DNA of 43,482 nucleotides from Pseudomonadales bacterium (GTDB taxonomy: Bacteria; Pseudomonadota; Gammaproteobacteria; Pseudomonadales; Ketobacteraceae). Position 1 is the first letter of the stretch. Each line of letters opens with the position of its first letter. A program made the position numbers and the translations under genes. Shown one piece after another: positions 1 through 8,336 of the stretch. The stretch is from NCBI GenBank assembly GCA_022361455.1, contig JAKSAW010000270.1:1-43482 (forward strand), written 5' to 3'. The notes below the pieces were generated by a model, which did not search any database, was not told the origin of the DNA, and saw nothing but the letters and a program-made list of their open reading frames with translations.

Positions 1-314
1 GGTGCAAGGTTATAAAGTTCGCTTCTTGTCTGACGGCCAATAGATAATAAATCTTTAAAGCCTTCGTTAGTGACAAAGGCCGTAGCTACACCTTTGTTCT
101 CTAGCGCTGCATTAGTGGCAACAGTGCTGCCATGTATAATGCGGACGTTGTTATTTTGAATCGCGCTTTCGAGTTTCAGATCAGCAATTCCCTGCAAAAT
201 TGCTTCTTCCGGAGCCGCGGGAGTAGATAGTACTTTGTGAATAGTTAATTGGTTTTCAGTCAGGAGCACGAAGTCTGTGAAGGTGCCGCCGGTATCTACC
301 CCTAATATCATCAT
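1..314 (-). CDS. Hydantoinase A/oxoprolinase family protein, N-terminal part (cut by window edge)
   Basis: The reverse strand is open from an ATG at 314 to the left edge (about 104 codons). It starts MMILGVDTGGTFTDFVLL, the ATP-binding phosphate-1 motif (DTGGTFTD) of the hydantoinase/oxoprolinase HyuA N-terminal domain, followed further on by HGSTVATNAALE, the second conserved block of that family. Members hydrolyse cyclic amides such as 5-oxoproline, hydantoins or acetone-type substrates with ATP, usually in the cytosol and often with a HyuB partner. The C-terminal domains lie outside the window, so the substrate cannot be judged. There are two adjacent ATG codons; the outer one was chosen. 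It is divergent from mutM across about 130 bases with no clear operator. Confidence 0.85.
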   Translation of the reverse strand, partial: MMILGVDTGGTFTDFVLLTENQLTIHKVLSTPAAPEEAILQGIADLKLESAIQNNNVRIIHGSTVATNAALENKGVATAFVTNEGFKDLLSIGRQTRSELYNLA

Positions 315-446
315 GTAGCAAATGCTCACTGTAGTGCTGAAGTGGTTGAATTTTAAAGCGCTTTTCCTTAAAACCCAATATCAACCAGTTTATCTCAAGA
401 AACCCAAACCATTAGCAATGTTAAACATTAGGTCGTCGAAAAAATT

Positions 447-1262
447 ATGCCAGAGTTACCGGAGGTAGAAACCACCCGCAGAGGTATCGCACCTCATATT
501 CAGGGGAAGCGTATTCGCGACATTGTGGTGCGTAATAGCAGTCTGCGTTGGCCAGTACCGGTAGCCGAATTGCAGTCGTTACAGCGTTGCCAAATTACAT
601 CGGTCGAGCGAAGGGGTAAGTATCTATTGCTTTCTACCAGTAAAGGCACGGTGATCATTCATTTGGGCATGTCTGGTAGTCTGCGTATTGCTAAAGCAGA
701 TGAGCCTCCCATGGCTCATGATCATGTGGATTTGACCTTATCCGATGGCGCCATGCTGCGTTACACCGATCCGCGTCGATTTGGTTGTTGGTTATTTACT
801 AGCGAAGATCCTTATGACCATGAATTGTTAAATGAGCTGGGCCCGGAGCCGCTTAATGATGAGTTCGATTTAGAGTATCTCTATCAAGCATCGCGAGGCC
901 GCAAGGTGGCGGTTAAACAATTTATTATGAATAGTCATGTCGTGGTGGGTGTTGGCAATATCTATGCGAATGAAGCGCTGTTTTTGGCGGGCATTCACCC
1001 CAAACGGGCAGCGGGAAAGATCTCGAGGCAGCGATACGAAAGATTGGTGCCAGCTATAAAGGAAGTATTAGGCCAAGCGATCGAGCAAGGTGGCACTACG
1101 CTTAAAGATTTTGTGGGCGGTGATGGCAAGCCTGGCTATTTTAAGCAATCCCTTAACGTGTATGGCCGTGGTGGCGAACCTTGTGTCACATGTGACCGTC
1201 CACTAAAGGAAATTCGAATGGGACAAAGAACTACCGTTTTCTGTAAATTCTGCCAGACTTAA
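447..1262 (+). CDS. mutM: Formamidopyrimidine-DNA glycosylase (Fpg/MutM)
   Basis: Bifunctional base-excision repair enzyme that removes 8-oxoguanine and formamidopyrimidines and cleaves the abasic site. The protein has 271 residues, the normal family length, and begins [14 protein letters not shown]: after Met removal the N-terminal Pro is the Schiff-base nucleophile and the next Glu is catalytic. The middle helix-two-turn-helix region carries the NIYANEALF motif, and the C-terminus holds the zinc finger with C246, C249, C266 and C269 (CVTC...CKFC). The ATG is fixed by the invariant PELPEVE start. A ribosome binding site is weak. Position next to ggt, ferredoxin and coaD resembles Pseudomonas gene order. 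Nothing is missing or truncated. Confidence 0.98.
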   Translation: MPELPEVETTRRGIAPHIQGKRIRDIVVRNSSLRWPVPVAELQSLQRCQITSVERRGKYLLLSTSKGTVIIHLGMSGSLRIAKADEPPMAHDHVDLTLSDGAMLRYTDPRRFGCWLFTSEDPYDHELLNELGPEPLNDEFDLEYLYQASRGRKVAVKQFIMNSHVVVGVGNIYANEALFLAGIHPKRAAGKISRQRYERLVPAIKEVLGQAIEQGGTTLKDFVGGDGKPGYFKQSLNVYGRGGEPCVTCDRPLKEIRMGQRTTVFCKFCQT

Positions 1263-1283
1263 CAATAGCCTGTTAACAAATCC

Positions 1284-1299
1284 TGTGAGATAGATCACA
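1284..1299. promoter_or_regulatory. Candidate CRP/Vfr binding site
   Basis: TGTGAGATAGATCACA is an exact match to the CRP consensus TGTGA-N6-TCACA. It lies between mutM and the small exported protein gene, about 118 bases before that gene's ATG. A TATACT hexamer at 1381-1386 is a possible -10, which would put the site near -101, farther than the usual class I or II spacing. Binding is inferred from sequence only. Confidence 0.55.
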
Positions 1300-1416
1300 G
1301 CCTGCCCTTAATTCAGCCATTAAGGTGTCGGAAAAGCCGATAGATCTCACAGCAGAGCTGCACTTAGCGCAATGAAGGCTTATACTGATTAGGAAAGAAG
1401 ACTGAGGAACAGATTT

Positions 1417-1734
1417 ATGCGTAGGTTAAAGCAATCTCTTCGAACAAAACTAATGGTTGTTGTCATGGGTTTCATGATGGCTTTGCCAAGTGTTAGCTTC
1501 GCGCAAAACGTTACCCAGCGCCCATCTGGCCTGGAAATGACGACAGATGCGATTTTAGTAAGACCTTTAATGTTTGTGGGCACTGTATTGGGCGCTGGCG
1601 TATTTGTGGTTTCACTACCTTTTTCTGCACTAGGCGGAAATGTGGGTGAAGCAGCCGATACGCTTGTAACTACCCCATTCAAAGCAACTTTCGTACGTTG
1701 CTTGGGTTGTAGTAAGAGCAACGATACTAATTAA
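1417..1734 (+). CDS. Small conserved exported protein of unknown function
   Basis: A 105-residue protein with a clear Sec signal peptide (basic MRRLKQSLRTK, a hydrophobic stretch, then a likely cleavage after VSFA). The mature part has a second hydrophobic segment around residues 50-72 with VSLPFSALGGNVGEAADT, and ends in a conserved-looking FVRCLGC tail. I recall similar short proteins in Pseudomonas and relatives, sometimes loosely labelled multidrug transporter, but no function is established and none is assigned here. GAGGAA lies about 10 bases before the ATG. The gene follows the CRP-type palindrome and ends before a strong bidirectional terminator. Confidence 0.75.
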   Translation: MRRLKQSLRTKLMVVVMGFMMALPSVSFAQNVTQRPSGLEMTTDAILVRPLMFVGTVLGAGVFVVSLPFSALGGNVGEAADTLVTTPFKATFVRCLGCSKSNDTN

Positions 1735-1764
1735 TCTGCGCTAATCAGCTGTAAGCTTTAAAAA

Positions 1765-1795
1765 AGCCCGACCTGAAAACAGGTCGGGCTTTTTG
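1765..1795. terminator. Bidirectional intrinsic terminator
   Basis: Perfect 11-bp stem AGCCCGACCTG / CAGGTCGGGCT with an AAAA loop (1765-1790), followed by T5 on the + strand and preceded by an A run that gives a T run on the - strand. It separates the convergent small exported protein gene and ggt. Confidence 0.95.
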
Positions 1796-1819
1796 CGTTT
1801 GCGAGAAACTTCATATCCC

Positions 1820-3571
1820 CTATTGCACACTAGCCTTGCCGATATTTCGTGGGTCAGCTGCTGCTTTTACCTCGCCTGATGTTTGATCCCAGAGGATCGC
1901 ATGCATATTTCCATAGCGTCTGCTGATCTCCTTAATTTGATGACCCAGCTTCTTCAGCTGTGATTGCTCAGCTTCGTTAAATGCGCCAGGCTCGAAGAAC
2001 AACTTGTCAGGGAGATATTGATGGTGGAATCTTGCTCGTGCCACCCAATCTTCCGGTGGTTTTCCTTCCAAGGCTTCTAACATCCCTAAAAACACCATCG
2101 TGATGATACGGCTGCCTCCGGGGGTGCCGAGAATAGCTACTTGCTTGCCATCTGCGCCATCCATTATCACAAAGCTGGGTGTCATGCTTGAAAGGGGACG
2201 CTTTCCGGGTTCAATCGCATTGGCTTCGTTGCCCACTAAACCATAAGCGTTAGGTTCACCTGGTTTGGCGGAAAAATCATCCATCTCGTTATTTAACAGT
2301 ACGCCGGTGCCTGGTACGGTATATCCAGAACCAAAGGAAAGATTAATGGATAGGGTTGCTGATACATAGTTGCCATACTTATCTAATACTGAAAGATGGG
2401 TTGTGTTTGGCCCGGAAGGCGGAGGTGTTGCGGGTTTTAGTTCGCTGCTGGGGGTGGCGTGATTGTGGCTGAGATTATCGATTAAGCCCTGGTTATAAAT
2501 TGGATCCAACAGATTATTCACTGGTACAGGGTGAAAATCCGGATCTCCCAAATGCTCAGCGCGATCACGATAAGCACGTCGCATGACTTCCACGATTAAG
2601 TGAGTGCGCTGCACATTAGTAAGCTCGCTAAGTTTAAAGTTGCTTAGCATGTTAAACATTTGCGCTACCGCGATGCCACCGGAAGAAGGAGGTGGAGCGG
2701 ACACAACAGTGGCTTTTTTATTGTTGTAGTTGAATTCAGTGCGAATCGGATCTCGCTCGACGATATTGTAGTCCTCTAGATCCTTGTGGGTCCAAATTCC
2801 CCCACCTGCTTTGACGCCTTCCACTAACTTGTCTGCCACTGTGCCTTTATAGAAGCCATCGAAGCCGTTATCGGCAAGCGCCTGAAGCGTGTTGGCCAGA
2901 TCCTTTTGAATAATGGAATCGCCTTCTTTCACGGAACCATCGTTGGCGAGAATTCTAAAGCTTTCTGGGTAGCGCTTTAGGGTTTCCATTTTGTGCTGAA
3001 CACGTCCGACGTAAACCTGGTCGGCAGAAAAACCGAGATCGGCATATTCAATGGCTCGTTTTAGACTTTGGCTCAGTGGCACTTGGCCATAGTTTTCGGC
3101 AAGGTGCACGAAGGCTGCTGCTTGACCGGGGATGCCTGCGGCTAGCGGTGTGTTGGTGGCTTTATCGCGATCAACTTGTTGCTCGCTATTCAGGTAAAGA
3201 TCGCGATGGGCTGCCATGGGGGCTTTTTCGCGAGCGTCGACCATGATTTCTTTACCATCGCTGGCGCGATGGATCATCCAGAAACCGCCGCCGCCAATAC
3301 CTGCGCTGTATGGCTCAACAACGCCAAGTACTGCTGCCACTGCAATTGCTGCATCGAACGCATTTCCTCCGTTAGCAAGTACTTCCATACCTGCATCTGT
3401 CGCCAGAGGATGGGCGCTGGCTATGGCGTTCTTGGCAACAATGACTGGAGCTAGGGAAGCCTGCTTTTCTGAGCTTGGTTTTGGTGCTTCTTGAGTTGGA
3501 GTGCTTGAGTTGTCGCAGCTGAAGAGAAAAATACTGAAAAGCGCGACGAGCCAAAGGCGGCGTTGAGCCAT
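1820..3571 (-). CDS. ggt: Gamma-glutamyltransferase, lipoprotein form
   Basis: 583-residue N-terminal-nucleophile hydrolase that transfers or hydrolyses the gamma-glutamyl group of glutathione in the periplasm. The self-cleavage motif NTTHLSVLD places the new N-terminal Thr of the small subunit at T390. The small subunit carries PLSSMTPSF (oxyanion serines) and LGTPGGSRII. The large subunit has the substrate-binding VDAREKAP motif. The N-terminus is a lipoprotein signal with lipobox LFSC, so C19 should be lipidated; the next residue is Asp, which in enteric bacteria keeps lipoproteins in the inner membrane. AAGGAG lies 8 bases before the ATG. It is next to the ferredoxin gene, as in Pseudomonas. 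Confidence 0.96.
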   Translation of the reverse strand: MAQRRLWLVALFSIFLFSCDNSSTPTQEAPKPSSEKQASLAPVIVAKNAIASAHPLATDAGMEVLANGGNAFDAAIAVAAVLGVVEPYSAGIGGGGFWMIHRASDGKEIMVDAREKAPMAAHRDLYLNSEQQVDRDKATNTPLAAGIPGQAAAFVHLAENYGQVPLSQSLKRAIEYADLGFSADQVYVGRVQHKMETLKRYPESFRILANDGSVKEGDSIIQKDLANTLQALADNGFDGFYKGTVADKLVEGVKAGGGIWTHKDLEDYNIVERDPIRTEFNYNNKKATVVSAPPPSSGGIAVAQMFNMLSNFKLSELTNVQRTHLIVEVMRRAYRDRAEHLGDPDFHPVPVNNLLDPIYNQGLIDNLSHNHATPSSELKPATPPPSGPNTTHLSVLDKYGNYVSATLSINLSFGSGYTVPGTGVLLNNEMDDFSAKPGEPNAYGLVGNEANAIEPGKRPLSSMTPSFVIMDGADGKQVAILGTPGGSRIITMVFLGMLEALEGKPPEDWVARARFHHQYLPDKLFFEPGAFNEAEQSQLKKLGHQIKEISRRYGNMHAILWDQTSGEVKAAADPRNIGKASVQ

Positions 3572-3676
3572 GATGGTATCTCCTTAACAGGAAAGTGAGC
3601 CGGTGCGAGGCTCTTTTTAGCATCTATGGCGTTGAAAGATAAGTGTTTATGGGAACGGAAAATGAAAAGGAGTGTT

Positions 3677-3967
<291 letters not shown>

Positions 3968-3983
3968 TTACTTGAGGTCGCGA

Positions 3984-4014
3984 ATTATACACGTTGCTGC
4001 CGAAATGGCAGCAA
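3984..4014 (-). promoter_or_regulatory. Candidate ferredoxin promoter overlapping a hairpin
   Basis: On the reverse strand a perfect TATAAT (3989-3984) stands 53 bases before the ferredoxin ATG, with a weak TTGCTG 19 bases upstream. The hexamer TTGCTG is in one arm of a 9-bp inverted repeat GTTGCTGCC/GGCAGCAAC (3993-4015) that follows coaD. There is no T run, so a terminator role for coaD is doubtful. Confidence 0.35.
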
Positions 4015-4110
4015 CAGCGTGTATGGTAATCACTGGCAGAGGCGCTTTCCACGGACAAAGTGTGCGTGTTTAGGTGAGCGAGTTACCTAAACTGATTTGT
4101 TGCTTATGAT

Positions 4111-4605
<495 letters not shown>

Positions 4606-4679
4606 TTAGGTGTCAGTGTCGATCACAGAATCTGAAGCGGGATCTTAGCGAATGCCAGCGGTTGAAACAAATCCCATTA

Positions 4680-5243
4680 TTAAGCCTGTTTGCGGAGAAT
4701 TTCCTGAATCATCATATAGGTAAGTCCCCAAATAGTTCGCCCTTGATAGTTGTAGCTATCGAAATTTAGGGCCATCGGGCCAACTTTCCATTGATATGGC
4801 GCTTTATTTTGTTCGTCGCTAAAGAATGCTAATGGCACCCAAACCACTTCTGCCACTTCATAGTTAGTTTCAAAAGTGATGTCATCAGTCAGCTCAAACA
4901 TAAAAGGCGAAACTACCATCGGCTTGAGTTGGTTGTGTCTTCGAGTTAGTAAGTCGGAAAGCCGTGAATCAAAACGTGCGCACTGGGTAAGATCGATGCC
5001 AATCTCTTCCATCGTTTCTCGAATGGCGGCAGCAGAGGCTGATTTGTCTTCGGCTTGAATCTTGCCACCGGGAAACGCCATATGCCCAGACCACGGGTCT
5101 CCTTCTCGAGTTGCGCGTTTGATGAGGAGCAGTTCAGGTTGCTCGTTGTGATAGCGATAAATCACTGCTACAGCAGATCTTGCAACGCGATGCCGAAATG
5201 GAATACGACGTGGTTTTAATCTTTGTCTAATGATTGAAGGCAT
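4680..5243 (-). CDS. NudL-type Nudix hydrolase (probable CoA pyrophosphatase)
   Basis: 187-residue Nudix protein. The box GGKIQAEDKSASAAAIRETM, followed by EEIGID, has two extra residues between the glycines and the RE pair compared with the classical Nudix motif; this is the spacing seen in E. coli NudL and the CoA-pyrophosphatase group, which split CoA into phosphopantetheine and adenosine 3',5'-bisphosphate. Neighbourhood with coaD fits a role in CoA turnover but the substrate is inferred. The N-terminus is basic (RQRLKPRRIPFRHR). A ribosome binding site is not obvious. Confidence 0.85.
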   Translation of the reverse strand: MPSIIRQRLKPRRIPFRHRVARSAVAVIYRYHNEQPELLLIKRATREGDPWSGHMAFPGGKIQAEDKSASAAAIRETMEEIGIDLTQCARFDSRLSDLLTRRHNQLKPMVVSPFMFELTDDITFETNYEVAEVVWVPLAFFSDEQNKAPYQWKVGPMALNFDSYNYQGRTIWGLTYMMIQEILRKQA

Positions 5244-5290
5244 GCGTTATCAGTTTGTTCTTTATGGTCTTATAAAATAACACTGACGGC

Positions 5291-5318
5291 TTGCCAAAAT
5301 AAACCATTGGCATACAAT
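5291..5318 (+). promoter_or_regulatory. Candidate sigma-70 promoter for the S15/CocE hydrolase gene
   Basis: TTGCCA (5291-5296) and TACAAT (5313-5318) are 16 bases apart and each differs from consensus by one base. The spacer begins and ends with an inverted repeat TGCCAA-N9-TTGGCA (5292-5312), so a regulator may bind over the promoter. The expected leader is about 120 bases. Confidence 0.5.
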
Positions 5319-5443
5319 CCTCGTCATAAATTGTGATTATCAATTTTTCTTATCTTTTTTGCCGCACATTTTACTTTCTAAAAATAACGTCAACGGTCCA
5401 TGTTTATGGAGATCGTTGTTACTAGAAAAACAAAGGAAAGCAT

Positions 5444-7300
5444 ATGAATGCGTTGCGGCGATCTCTAGCCTGGATGGGCTATTTTATCTGTTTTATTTCT
5501 TCCCTAGGTATTTCATTAGCCTACGGTGTGTATGATTTTACCTATTACGATGATATCTCTATTTACTCCGATACCGAACGGGATGATGGCTGTCCCTCTG
5601 GCGATGGTGTTCGCATTTCCGCGAACGTTTTTATTCCCCATGGTGGGCCGAGCGACTCCTTTCCCGCATTAGTGTTAGTGCCTGGTTGGGCTAACGATAA
5701 GTATGAATATATTAAGCAAGCGGAATACTTAGCGACTAAAGGTTATGTGGTACTGTCTTATAGCCCGCGTGGTATGGGTGATTCTGAAGGCAATATAGAA
5801 ATTGTTAGTAGCAATGATGTGTCCGATTTTTGCGCTGCGGTTGATTGGCTAATAGAAAACTCGCCGACGGATTCAGAACGCATTGGTGCCTACGGTATGT
5901 CTTATGGGGGTGGAGTTTCATTTGTCGGATTAGCTTTTGATGAACGTATTAAAGCCATCGCCACGGCGAGTTCTTGGGCCGATTTAAAAAATAGCTTGTT
6001 CGAGGCTAACACACCTAACCAGATCTGGATTGGTAATTTGATCTTTGGTGGGCAAGTGGGCGGTTCTCTGGATCCTGAAGTTTTTACCATGAAGGACGCC
6101 TTATTCGCTGGCGAGAATTTAGAGCTGCCAACTGAATGGGCGCGAGTTAGATCAGCATTAACTTACTTAGACATTTACAATCAAAGGCAAACTTTTGATT
6201 TAGTAACGGGTGAAACACGACAAGGTGTACCGATTTATATTAGTAAAAATAATGGCGACTACCTATTTAAAACTAATCGATTGCTTGAACTATATAGCAA
6301 GCTTGAGGGCCCCAAAAAATTAGACACTAATTTAGGAACTCACTCGCAACAAGAACAGGTAGGTATGGACCTAAGACCGAACGTAACCTGGGATAATATT
6401 CATTTATGGTTTGATTACTGGTTACGAGGTATCGATAACGGCGTATTGGAAGAGCCGCCCGTTTCAATGCGAGTGAAAAACTTAAGGTATCGAGATTATT
6501 TTTCCCAATGGCCATCACAAAATGTTGAAAACGATACATTCTATCTAAATAGTGATGAATTAGGTGGCTACTTGGCACCTGGCTTGATGGATAAAGATGA
6601 TGCTTTTTCTTTTTGGGGTGTATTGGAGTCAGGAGTTACTGTAGGAGCGCCAGTTTTAACGTCCTGGTTGGAAACCTTTGGTTTAATTCATGAGATAGAT
6701 CTTAATAAAATTGATACGACTTTAAGCGCTGAGTTTTTCGGTGATCCGTTAGAAGAAACTTTGAAAATTCGTGGCACCATTGATGTTAACGTTTGGCTAA
6801 GCGTGGAAAAGCCTCGGGCTCTATTAGTTTCTTATTTGTTTGATATTAACGAAAATGGCGAAGCAAAATTAATTACCCATGGCCCTGCCTCTTTGTTGGA
6901 TGCGGTTCCGGGGCAGCCGGTAGAATTAAATTTTGAAATGGCAGCGATCGCTTATGATGTTGAACCGGGAAATCAACTTGCGCTATTTTTTGATGGTGGT
7001 GAATGGCTCTATTATTCACCACAAGAAGATCCCTTCCAAATCGAACTATTGATTGGTGATAGCTATCCTTCGTCGATCAGCATGCCTATAAGAATTGCTG
7101 AGGAAGATTCGAATAGCAATTCTGATGACGGTTCCAGCGACAATGATAACGGAACCGTTGATCGAGGAACCCAGGGTGGCAGCTCAAACAGTGCAGATGG
7201 TTCAACTATCAGCGAAGGTGGATCAATGCAGTGGTTGATTCTCTTAGCTTTAAGTTTACTTATTAGTAGAACTTTTCAACGCCCTCGGGGACTGATTTAA
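5444..7300 (+). CDS. Exported S15/CocE-family alpha/beta hydrolase with GlyGly-CTERM-like tail
   Basis: 618-residue protein. A signal peptide (residues 1-27) precedes an alpha/beta-hydrolase core with oxyanion-side VPGWAN, SYSPRGMGDSEG and nucleophile elbow GMSYGG (S153), as in X-Pro dipeptidyl-peptidase/cocaine-esterase-type acyl hydrolases. A C-terminal jelly-roll-like domain (about 400-550) fits the CocE/S15 fold. After it come a Ser/Asp/Asn/Gly-rich linker, a GG motif, one hydrophobic helix (QWLILLALSLLI) and basic residues, resembling rhombosortase (GlyGly-CTERM) sorting tails. The substrate is unknown. AAGGAAAG lies before the ATG. The 3' end overlaps the convergent acyltransferase gene by 38 bases. 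Confidence 0.85.
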   Translation: MNALRRSLAWMGYFICFISSLGISLAYGVYDFTYYDDISIYSDTERDDGCPSGDGVRISANVFIPHGGPSDSFPALVLVPGWANDKYEYIKQAEYLATKGYVVLSYSPRGMGDSEGNIEIVSSNDVSDFCAAVDWLIENSPTDSERIGAYGMSYGGGVSFVGLAFDERIKAIATASSWADLKNSLFEANTPNQIWIGNLIFGGQVGGSLDPEVFTMKDALFAGENLELPTEWARVRSALTYLDIYNQRQTFDLVTGETRQGVPIYISKNNGDYLFKTNRLLELYSKLEGPKKLDTNLGTHSQQEQVGMDLRPNVTWDNIHLWFDYWLRGIDNGVLEEPPVSMRVKNLRYRDYFSQWPSQNVENDTFYLNSDELGGYLAPGLMDKDDAFSFWGVLESGVTVGAPVLTSWLETFGLIHEIDLNKIDTTLSAEFFGDPLEETLKIRGTIDVNVWLSVEKPRALLVSYLFDINENGEAKLITHGPASLLDAVPGQPVELNFEMAAIAYDVEPGNQLALFFDGGEWLYYSPQEDPFQIELLIGDSYPSSISMPIRIAEEDSNSNSDDGSSDNDNGTVDRGTQGGSSNSADGSTISEGGSMQWLILLALSLLISRTFQRPRGLI

Positions 7301-8219
7301 ATCGGCGATGTTGCCAAAAATACTGTTCTGGATGTTCTCTCGCAAATTTTTCTACCCAGTCATTGGTTATGGTGGCGTCTTTGATGGCGTCACCACTGGG
7401 AAAGCCTTCAATGGCAGGGTGAAACTTTAAAAAGTAACCAGAGCCATCGGGTTTTCTTCCATATTGCACTGGCATTACTATAGCGTTGCTGGATTCGGCA
7501 TATTCGGCGGTCTTTTTGATGGTAGCGGTTTCAATACCGAAGAAAGGTGCGAACACACTATGCTTGGTGCCGTAATGCTGATCTGTTAAATAAATGGCGA
7601 TATCCCCTGCTGATAAACAGTTAACGAAATGTTTAATTTCTTTATGGGGAACCATTTCATAAACGTTGTGAGCACGGCGTCTTGTGCTTAGCCACTCGAA
7701 CACCGGATTATTATTTTTACGGTAAAGCAAACGGCAGGGCGCAGTTTGGCCAATCATTCTGGCAGCTATTTCCATAGGGGTGAAATGCCCGGTAATTAAT
7801 AGAATGCCTTGGTTGGTCGCCCTAGCCTTTTCTAAATGTTCTAGTCCTTCGATATGAGAGAGCTTCGCCAAGCGTCTATCAGAAAACCACCAGCCCATGC
7901 CTACCTCTAGTAAACCTGTAGCGGCAGTTTCAAAGCTTTGCTTGAGCAATGCCTGCTGCTCTTGTTCTGATAGTTCCGGTAAACAGCGTTGAATATTGGC
8001 TTTGGCGACTTTGACTCGGCTACCTCCTCTGCTAAAAATAAATTGACCCAGTTTGCGACCTAAAGCCAGTTGCCAGCCATAAGGCAGCTGTGAAATAACA
8101 AACCAAAAGCCCATTAATATCCACATTAACCAATGCTTGGGGTGTAATAATGTGATTGAAAAAGGTGGCGGGAATGGTTGCGCAGTTTGTGGATAGGCAG
8201 CTTGTTGATTGTGTGGCAA
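7263..8219 (-). CDS. LpxL/HtrB-type lipid A biosynthesis acyltransferase
   Basis: Inner-membrane acyltransferase of the late lipid A acylation family. Visible are the family N-terminus (FSITLLHPKHW with a membrane helix), the HX4E catalytic motif HFTPME (H145, E150 from the start chosen), DQHYG, RRKPDG-like GRKPDGSGY, and the C-terminal QYFWQHRRFKSVPEG block, all close to E. coli LpxL. The start is a TTG at 8219 with GGAG six bases before it, giving 318 residues; an upstream TTG at 8297 is less likely because a TATAAT lies between them. Which acyl group it adds is not known. It follows the lao genes on the same strand. Confidence 0.88.
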   Translation of the reverse strand: MPHNQQAAYPQTAQPFPPPFSITLLHPKHWLMWILMGFWFVISQLPYGWQLALGRKLGQFIFSRGGSRVKVAKANIQRCLPELSEQEQQALLKQSFETAATGLLEVGMGWWFSDRRLAKLSHIEGLEHLEKARATNQGILLITGHFTPMEIAARMIGQTAPCRLLYRKNNNPVFEWLSTRRRAHNVYEMVPHKEIKHFVNCLSAGDIAIYLTDQHYGTKHSVFAPFFGIETATIKKTAEYAESSNAIVMPVQYGRKPDGSGYFLKFHPAIEGFPSGDAIKDATITNDWVEKFAREHPEQYFWQHRRFKSVPEGVEKFY

Positions 8220-8276
8220 GGATCTCTCCGTTTTGAGGCTGTAAGCGGCGATAACCGAGTAAATTGTAAAGTGGTA

Positions 8277-8282
8277 ATTATA
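8277..8282 (-). promoter_or_regulatory. Candidate -10 element before the LpxL-type gene
   Basis: A perfect TATAAT on the reverse strand, 58 bases upstream of the TTG start at 8219. No good -35 is seen at 16-18 bases (TAAGCA at 17). It supports the shorter protein start. Confidence 0.35.
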
Positions 8283-8336
8283 CTCAGTTATTGCCAACTT
8301 GCTTACTTCGCACGTTTACTATTTTACGCCTTGCGC

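Noticed and set aside
1389..1721. 110-codon reverse-strand open frame
   Set aside because: Exact antisense of the small exported protein gene, which has signal peptide and ribosome binding site.
3176..3623. Three open frames overlapping the 5' part of ggt
   Set aside because: Other-frame shadows of the well-supported gamma-glutamyltransferase.
3993..4015. 9-bp hairpin after coaD as a terminator
   Set aside because: No T run on either strand; kept only as part of a weak promoter candidate.
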